Source of the DNA: SIG607 sp045614505
GTDB taxonomy: Bacteria > Bacillota > Clostridia > Oscillospirales > Acutalibacteraceae
DNA length: 10,909 nucleotides
Assembly: GCA_045614505.1 (NCBI GenBank)
Contig: JAZLDA010000032.1
Span: 1-10,909, forward strand
Direction of reading: 5' to 3'
The position numbers were made by a program, and so were the translations under genes. The notes beneath the pieces are model-generated. The model made no database searches, was not told the origin of the DNA, and worked only from the letters and a program-made list of their open reading frames with translations. Each line of letters begins with the position of its first letter. The stretch's first letter is position 1. Shown here piece after piece: positions 6,728-10,909 of this stretch.

Positions 6728-6763
6728 TAATATTATTGTGAAAATTGTATAGCATTTTTTGTG

Positions 6764-6821
6764 ATGATTTTTTTACTTTTGTGCAAATACATTTTTTTAC
6801 AAAAAACGGTAAAAAAATCAT
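6764..6821. repeat. Three copies of ATTTTTTTAC (two direct, one inverted) in a 13-base inverted repeat
   Basis: ATTTTTTTAC occurs at 6767-6776 and again at 6791-6800, and its reverse complement at 6809-6818. The outer copies extend to a perfect 13-base inverted repeat, 6764-6776 against 6809-6821. The block ends ten bases before the -35 box of the CofE-like/guaA unit. It may be an operator or an UP-like AT-rich activating region; the role is inferred from position only. The 236-base gap between the Dabb and CofE-like genes otherwise holds the two divergent promoters and no gene. Confidence 0.5.
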
Positions 6822-6830
6822 ACGAAAATC

Positions 6831-6859
6831 TTGCAATGTTGCACTTGATTTAGTATAAT
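6831..6859 (+). promoter_or_regulatory. Sigma-A promoter of the CofE-like/guaA unit
   Basis: -35 TTGCAA (6831-6836) and a perfect -10 TATAAT (6854-6859) are 17 bases apart. The leader to the first ATG is about 50 bases, too short and without the conserved core for a purine riboswitch. Confidence 0.85.
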
Positions 6860-6916
6860 AAATTGTTGTAAAGGGCAAGGAGTTTTTTCGCCTCCCTACC
6901 GGAAAGGAAAATTGTT

Positions 6917-8116
6917 ATGGATAAAAAAGAACGCAGAGTCGGTACTGTATCCCGTGGTATTCGCTGTCCCATTATAAGAGAGGGCGACAATCTGGCACAA
7001 ATCGTTGCAGACAGTATATTGGAAGCGGCAGAAATTGAAGGTTTCACTCTTAATGACCGTGATGTAATTTCTATGACCGAGTCCATAGTTGCGCGCGCTC
7101 AGGGAAACTATGCGAGTGTTGATGACATTGCCGCTGATGTAAGAGCAAAATTCGGCGGAGAAACAGTGGGCGTTATTTTCCCCATTCTTTCCCGTAACCG
7201 CTTTGCTATCTGCCTTCGCGGTATAGCAAAGGGTGCCAAAAAAATCGTTCTTATGTTAAGTTATCCTTCTGATGAAGTGGGTAATGAACTTGTAAGTCTT
7301 GATAAAATTGATGCTGCAGGCGTGAATCCTTACAGCGACGTTCTCACTTTAGAGCGTTATCGTGAACTGTTCGGCGAGAATAAGCACGAATTTACAGGAG
7401 TTGACTATGTAGAGTACTACGGCAATCTCATTAAAGAGATGGGCGCAGAGGTTGAGATTATTTTTGCTAATCAGGCAAAGGCTATTCTCCAGTACACCGA
7501 CTGTGTTTTAAACTGTGACATTCACACCCGTGTGAGAACAAAGCGTATCTTAAAGGAAAACGGCGCAAAAATTGTTTACGGCCTTGATGAAATTATGAAT
7601 GCTTCAATAAACGGAAGCGGCTGTAACGAGAGATACGGACTTTTAGGCTCCAATAAGTCTACCGAAGATAAGGTTAAACTTTTCCCCAAAGAGTGTAAAG
7701 ATTTGGTGCTTGATGTTCAGAAGCGTATTTTTGACGCCACCGGCAAAAATGTAGAGGTTATGGTTTACGGCGACGGCGCTTTCAAAGACCCGCAGGGCAA
7801 AATCTGGGAGCTTGCCGATCCGGTTGTTTCTCCCGCATTTACCGACGGCCTTGTTGGTACACCAAATGAATTAAAGCTGAAATACTTGGCTGATAACGAT
7901 TTTAAAGACCTTTCAGGACAGGCCCTTAAGGATGCTATTTCTGACAGTATCCGTAAAAAAGAAGGAAACCTCGTTGGTAATATGGCTTCTCAGGGCACTA
8001 CACCCCGTCAGCTCACCGACCTTATCGGTTCTCTTTGTGACCTTACCAGCGGCTCCGGTGATAAGGGCACTCCCGTAGTTCTCGTACAAGGTTATTTTGA
8101 TAACTACACTAACTAA
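6917..8116 (+). CDS. CofE-like protein (coenzyme F420-0:L-glutamate ligase family)
   Basis: The 399-residue protein resembles the F420:gamma-glutamyl ligase family. The N-terminal part reads IRCPIIREGDNLAQIVADSI (15-34) and DRDVISMTESIVARAQGNY (47-65), matching the CofE pattern of a 'GD-V-x-x-S/T-E-K-I-V-S-K-x-E-G' strand. Later YGDGAFKDPQGKIWELADP (284-302) resembles the metal and nucleotide region. CofE adds glutamate to coenzyme F420 in archaea and actinobacteria with GTP. Those enzymes are near 250 residues, so this is a longer version. Clostridia are not expected to make F420, so another acceptor is likely; from memory the same superfamily supplies the folylglutamate ligase of Chlamydia. 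Start ATG 6917 has GGAAAGG upstream. It precedes guaA by 18 bases and shares its promoter. I am fairly sure of the family, unsure of substrate. Confidence 0.65.
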   Translation: MDKKERRVGTVSRGIRCPIIREGDNLAQIVADSILEAAEIEGFTLNDRDVISMTESIVARAQGNYASVDDIAADVRAKFGGETVGVIFPILSRNRFAICLRGIAKGAKKIVLMLSYPSDEVGNELVSLDKIDAAGVNPYSDVLTLERYRELFGENKHEFTGVDYVEYYGNLIKEMGAEVEIIFANQAKAILQYTDCVLNCDIHTRVRTKRILKENGAKIVYGLDEIMNASINGSGCNERYGLLGSNKSTEDKVKLFPKECKDLVLDVQKRIFDATGKNVEVMVYGDGAFKDPQGKIWELADPVVSPAFTDGLVGTPNELKLKYLADNDFKDLSGQALKDAISDSIRKKEGNLVGNMASQGTTPRQLTDLIGSLCDLTSGSGDKGTPVVLVQGYFDNYTN

Positions 8117-8120
8117 GCAT

Positions 8121-8126
8121 AAAGGA
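8121..8126 (+). promoter_or_regulatory. Ribosome binding site that fixes the guaA start
   Basis: AAAGGA is eight bases before ATG 8135. The in-frame ATG at 8126 overlaps this site, so translation should begin at 8135 (MENNV). Confidence 0.7.
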
Positions 8127-8134
8127 TGATATAT

Positions 8135-9136
8135 ATGGAAAATAACGTAAGACCTGAAACTATGGCTCGTATTACCACTCCTGAGCTCGCCGCCGCTTTT
8201 ATTGATGAGCAGGTAAAAGAAATCAGGGCACAGGTAGGAGACAGCAAGGTTCTTCTTGCTCTTTCCGGCGGTGTTGATTCTTCTGTTGTTGCCGCACTTT
8301 TAATTAAGGCAATCGGCAAACAGCTTGTTTGTGTTCACGTAAACCACGGACTGATGCGTAAAAATGAAAGCGAAAATGTTGTTAAGGTTTTCAGAGAAGA
8401 GCTTGACGCTAACCTTATTTATGTTGATGCAACCGACCGTTTCCTAAACCTCCTTGCAGGTGTATCTGACCCTGAAAAGAAAAGAAAGATTATCGGTGCT
8501 GAATTTATTAATGTTTTTGCCGATGAAGCAAGAAAGCTCAGTGGCATTGAATATCTTGCACAGGGAACTATTTACCCCGACATTCTTGAGAGTATTAAGC
8601 AGGCAGAGGGCAAAAAGGCAGTTAAGTCTCACCACAATGTTGGCGGACTTCCCGAGGACCTTAAATTCAGCCTTGTTGAGCCTATTAAACTGCTCTTCAA
8701 AGATGAAGTAAGAGTTGTAGGCGAAGCCTTAGGACTGCCCCACGGTATGGTTTACCGTCAGCCCTTCCCGGGACCCGGCCTTGGTGTTAGATGCCTTGGT
8801 GCTATCACTCGTGATAGACTTCATGCGCTTAGAGAAGCAGACGCCATTCTTAGAGACGAATTTGACAAATGCGGTCTTGCCGAAAAGGTATGGCAGTACT
8901 TTGTTGTTATCCCCGATATAAAGAGCGTAGGTGTTAAAAACGAGAGCCGCTATGAAGGCTGGCCCGCAATCATCCGTGCCGTTAATACCAAAGACGCAAT
9001 GAGCGCTACTATCGAAGAAATTCCCTATATCGTACTCCACAAAATCACCGCCCGCATCACAAGTGAAGTAGAGGGCATCAACCGCGTACTTATGGACTTA
9101 ACTCCGAAACCTGTTGGAACAATAGAGTGGGAATAA
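8135..9136 (+). CDS. guaA: GMP synthetase ATP-pyrophosphatase subunit, lacking the amidotransferase domain
   Basis: The 333-residue enzyme adenylates XMP and aminates it to GMP. LALSGGVDSSVV (41-52) is the PP-loop. HVNHGLMRKNE (68-78), KSHHNVGGLPEDLKF (164-178) and the dimerisation-domain hallmarks RQPFPGPGLGVR (208-219) and KPVGTIEWE (325-333) are diagnostic. Ordinary bacterial GuaA has about 510-525 residues because a class I glutamine amidotransferase of about 190 residues is fused in front. Here that domain is absent. The preceding space holds an intact unrelated gene whose stop is only 18 bases upstream, so this is not a frameshift or truncation by the window. It should be the ammonia-using subunit of a two-subunit enzyme, as in archaea, with the amidotransferase encoded elsewhere. 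Start is ATG 8135. It is second in the CofE-like/guaA unit and is followed by a terminator. Confidence 0.93.
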   Translation: MENNVRPETMARITTPELAAAFIDEQVKEIRAQVGDSKVLLALSGGVDSSVVAALLIKAIGKQLVCVHVNHGLMRKNESENVVKVFREELDANLIYVDATDRFLNLLAGVSDPEKKRKIIGAEFINVFADEARKLSGIEYLAQGTIYPDILESIKQAEGKKAVKSHHNVGGLPEDLKFSLVEPIKLLFKDEVRVVGEALGLPHGMVYRQPFPGPGLGVRCLGAITRDRLHALREADAILRDEFDKCGLAEKVWQYFVVIPDIKSVGVKNESRYEGWPAIIRAVNTKDAMSATIEEIPYIVLHKITARITSEVEGINRVLMDLTPKPVGTIEWE

Positions 9137-9152
9137 TACCAAATGGCTTTTG

Positions 9153-9190
9153 AGTGGCTTGGAATCATTTGATTCCAAGCTACTTTTTAA
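9153..9190 (+). terminator. Intrinsic terminator of the CofE-like/guaA unit
   Basis: Arms 9153-9166 (AGTGGCTTGGAATC) and 9171-9184 (GATTCCAAGCTACT) pair over 14 positions with one G-T, around a four-base loop, followed by TTTTT. It lies 16 bases after the guaA stop. Confidence 0.88.
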
Positions 9191-9220
9191 GTTTTTAAAT
9201 AAAATTGTATTTTGCGATAA

Positions 9221-9357
9221 TGGCACTTTGATTAAAAAATCCTATGAGTTACGCGGATGAATAATATTCGTCAAAGAGCCACCGAAATCATAAACTATGA
9301 AATGATTTGCAATTAGAAATGCAAAGCCGAGCGAAGTGTTATACTTTGCTCGGCTTT
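9221..9357 (+). ncRNA. Candidate structured RNA or repeat element ending in a terminator
   Basis: No gene is visible in the 293 bases from 9137 to 9429. After the guaA terminator, the stretch holds consecutive stem-loops: 9221-9231 with 9271-9281 (TGGCACTTTGA/TCAAAGAGCCA, ten of eleven paired), an inner ATCC/GGAT pair (9239-9242, 9255-9258), 9285-9291 with 9302-9308 (AAATCAT/ATGATTT), 9306-9311 with 9320-9325 (TTTGCA/TGCAAA), and a final 15-base-pair hairpin. The fourth stem overlaps the last and would compete with it. A weak -10 (GATAAT, 9216-9221) precedes. It matches no riboswitch class I know. It may instead be an interspersed repeat. Confidence 0.3.
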
Positions 9358-9359
9358 TT
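9323..9359 (+). terminator. Second intrinsic terminator in the guaA-LytTR gap
   Basis: AAAGCCGAGCGAAGT (9323-9337) pairs with ACTTTGCTCGGCTTT (9343-9357), 15 pairs with one G-T, around GTTAT, ending in TTTTT. It faces plus and lies nine bases before the -35 of the next promoter, insulating the LytTR gene from upstream transcription. Confidence 0.85.
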
Positions 9360-9367
9360 CTTGTCTG

Positions 9368-9396
9368 TTGAAAAAGATGTAAATTTATGCTATAAT
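9368..9396 (+). promoter_or_regulatory. Promoter of the LytTR/histidine kinase pair
   Basis: -35 TTGAAA (9368-9373) and perfect -10 TATAAT (9391-9396), 17 bases apart, with TGC just before the -10 giving the extended form. This is a strong constitutive-looking promoter. I see no clear LytTR-type direct repeat next to it, so autoregulation is not evident. Confidence 0.85.
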
Positions 9397-9429
9397 GCCA
9401 TTAGTTCATTATAGAAAGAAGGTGGCGAA

Positions 9430-10143
9430 GTGCTTAAAATCGCTATATGTGATGATGAAAAAGAGTTTTGTGATTCGGCTGAGCGTATGCTGAAACTTTA
9501 TATGGAAGAAAAGGCTGTGCCGTACCAGGCGGATGTTTTCAACGTTCCGTCAGAGCTTGTTGACATGACCGAGAAAGGCACGATATACGACGTTTATCTC
9601 TTGGATATCTATATGCCCGGTGTTACGGGTATGAGTATCGCCACGGAGCTTCGTAACTGTGATATAAAAAGCCCTATTATTTTTCTTACCTCCTCCACCG
9701 AACACGCTCTGGAAGCCTTCGGTGTAGATGCTACCCACTATCTGCTTAAGCCCTATACAAAAGATAGTTTTTATGTGGGTATGGATAAAGCGATGCAGAG
9801 CATTGCTTCCCACAAGAACGATAGCGTGATTTTGAAAGTAGATAATGATTACCGGAGCATCCTGGTATCTAAATTGATATACTGCGAAGCAGAGGACAAA
9901 TATCAGAGCTTATATTTGGAGAACGGAGAAAGACTGCTTGTCCGCATTAGCGGCATGGAACTTTATAAACTGCTTTCGGAATTTGACTCCTTTTATCACT
10001 GCGGCAGATCGCATATTATCAATCTGAACCATATTAGCCGTGTTACACCAGACGGTGCAGTGTTCAAAAACGATATGCATCTGAACCTACCCCATACGGT
10101 GCTGGCAGGTTTGCGCTCGGCATTCTTTGATTATTTTAATTAG
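9430..10143 (+). CDS. LytTR-family response regulator (AgrA/LytR type)
   Basis: The 237-residue protein is a phosphorylation-controlled DNA-binding regulator. The receiver domain (about 1-125) starts MLKIAICDDE with acidic D8-D9, and has phospho-acceptor D59 in YLLDIYMPG, T87 (FLTSS) and K107 (LLKP), so all active residues are present. The LytTR domain (about 135-237) shows YCEAEDKYQSLYLENGE (151-167) and FYHCGRSHIINLNHI (188-202), the conserved end of the domain. LytTR regulators bind pairs of direct repeats and often control peptide signalling, bacteriocin or cell-wall genes. The GTG start at 9430 follows AGAAGGTGG at a short distance. The histidine kinase gene begins 12 bases after the stop, so this is a cotranscribed pair with regulator first. 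Confidence 0.92.
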   Translation: MLKIAICDDEKEFCDSAERMLKLYMEEKAVPYQADVFNVPSELVDMTEKGTIYDVYLLDIYMPGVTGMSIATELRNCDIKSPIIFLTSSTEHALEAFGVDATHYLLKPYTKDSFYVGMDKAMQSIASHKNDSVILKVDNDYRSILVSKLIYCEAEDKYQSLYLENGERLLVRISGMELYKLLSEFDSFYHCGRSHIINLNHISRVTPDGAVFKNDMHLNLPHTVLAGLRSAFFDYFN

Positions 10144-10155
10144 GAGGTGGGATGA

Positions 10156-10909
10156 ATGCAACAAATTCTGTTTTTAATACTTACCGTGCTGTCCCACATT
10201 GGAGCCTCTTTGTTTTTTGCCAAGCCCCGTTTTAATAAGATCATAACAGTGGCAATTTGGCTTGTTTACGGCGTTGTCTTTTTGGTGCTGCCGCCGGAAA
10301 TACCACCTTTGAACTACTTTGTTTCCTTTGTGCTACATTTGGTGCTATTCTTCATCACTACCACAGGCCGCACGGTGGAAAAGGGATTTCTGTTTTTCAG
10401 CTACGCCACAACCTACACATGTTTCAGTACACTGTTTAATATGTTGGATAACACCGTAGACAGTATGGTATCTAAGCTCGTAATCGCCGTTATTCTTATG
10501 GCAATTATGCAGTATATTTTGTATCGGTTGTTGTTGCCGTCTTTCAAAAAGGTGGCAATGTATATTCGGGAAGGTTGGGGCAAGTTCTACGCAGTAGTTT
10601 TAAGCTTTTGGGCACTGATCGTTGGGCAGTCCTTGTTTACTATGATGCAGCCAATGAGCAGTGAAGAAAGTATTATCTTTTTGCTTACAATGCTTGCTTT
10701 CTGCATTACCTATATTGCTATATTCAACAGTATGAAGAACATCGTGGAGTTATCCCGAGAAAAGCAAAAGTCATTACATACCGAGTTGTTGCAGGCTCAG
10801 GTGGATGCACAAGCGATGGAAGCCGAGCAAGTTCGCCAAAACCGCCACGATATGCGTTTTCACTATCAAGCGCTTATGACTTTGGCAAAGACTGGAGAAA
10901 CCGATAAAA
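10156..10909 (+). CDS. Membrane sensor histidine kinase, AgrC/LytS-like, N-terminal part (3' end outside window)
   Basis: The frame stays open from ATG 10156 to the window end (251 residues seen). AGGAGGTGG (10142-10150) is five bases upstream; an ATG at 10152 is in another frame that soon stops. About six or seven hydrophobic segments are visible, near 3-21, 29-47, 53-70, 76-95, 106-126, 144-163 and 173-191, forming a polytopic membrane sensor like AgrC. A helical, probably coiled linker (195-228) leads to QNRHDMRFHYQAL (228-240). That is the HDxxxH-type phospho-acceptor box of the AgrC/LytS-like kinases, with H231 the likely phosphorylated residue. The catalytic ATPase domain is beyond the edge. 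It should phosphorylate the preceding LytTR regulator. The signal is unknown; no peptide precursor is visible before it. Confidence 0.88.
   Translation, partial: MQQILFLILTVLSHIGASLFFAKPRFNKIITVAIWLVYGVVFLVLPPEIPPLNYFVSFVLHLVLFFITTTGRTVEKGFLFFSYATTYTCFSTLFNMLDNTVDSMVSKLVIAVILMAIMQYILYRLLLPSFKKVAMYIREGWGKFYAVVLSFWALIVGQSLFTMMQPMSSEESIIFLLTMLAFCITYIAIFNSMKNIVELSREKQKSLHTELLQAQVDAQAMEAEQVRQNRHDMRFHYQALMTLAKTGETDK

Noticed and set aside
6860..6916. Purine riboswitch in the leader of the CofE-like/guaA unit
   Set aside because: The leader is about 57 bases and lacks the conserved purine-riboswitch loops.
8116..8135. guaA as a frameshifted or truncated full-length gene
   Set aside because: The upstream sequence is filled by an intact, unrelated 399-residue frame with its own stop, and no amidotransferase motif (Cys-His-Glu triad) appears in any frame there.
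9122..9170. Direct repeat of the guaA end (GAGTGG...GGAAT) as an attachment site
   Set aside because: The match is broken and short, and part of it belongs to the terminator stem.
9300..9330. Cyclic-di-GMP (GEMM) riboswitch suggested by GCAAAGCC
   Set aside because: Only this short string matches; the rest of the conserved core and the tetraloop-receptor arrangement are missing.
1..10909. CRISPR array, insertion sequence or prophage genes
   Set aside because: No regularly spaced repeats, transposase or phage structural genes are visible in any frame.

Overview
The window looks like a chromosomal segment of a low-GC, strictly anaerobic Firmicute of the class Clostridia. The pointers are strong AGGAGG-type ribosome binding sites, near-consensus sigma-A promoters, a four-cysteine ribosomal protein L28, a flavodiiron/superoxide-reductase/rubredoxin operon, an M14-family cell-wall-peptidase homologue and a LytTR/AgrC-type two-component pair. 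A species cannot be named from the sequence alone.

Layout. 1-636 (+): the C-terminal half of a MATE multidrug exporter, cut by the window edge. 645-1117 (-): rpmB (L28) and upstream of it a tRNA-Arg(CCG) gene, each with its own promoter and terminator. 1180-1725 (-): a Nudix ADP-ribose pyrophosphatase. It is divergent from 1769-2656 (+), an M14 carboxypeptidase-fold protein whose zinc ligands and catalytic glutamate all appear to be replaced. 2708-4537 (+): glmS. 4615-6335 (+): the three-gene oxygen/superoxide/NO defence operon fprA, desulfoferrodoxin and rubredoxin, with one promoter in front and one terminator behind. The 52-residue rubredoxin is easy to miss because it is so short. 6381-6680 (-): a small Dabb-domain protein, convergent with the operon and sharing its terminator. 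6831-9190 (+): a two-gene unit with a strong promoter. Its first gene is a CofE/F420-ligase-like protein and its second is a GMP synthetase ATP-pyrophosphatase subunit lacking the usual glutamine amidotransferase domain. 9191-9360: a gene-free stretch rich in stem-loops, ending in a second intrinsic terminator. 9368-10909 (+): a LytTR response regulator followed by a membrane histidine kinase of the AgrC/LytS type, cut by the window end.

How the genes work together. GlmS makes glucosamine-6-phosphate for peptidoglycan. Rubredoxin is the expected electron carrier for both FprA and the superoxide reductase. The split GMP synthetase must take ammonia from a separately encoded amidotransferase or use free ammonia.

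Most of the window is housekeeping. The points most worth a second look are the apparently dead M14 protein, the CofE-like gene paired with a split guaA, a three-copy ATTTTTTTAC motif just upstream of their promoter, and the structured segment after guaA.
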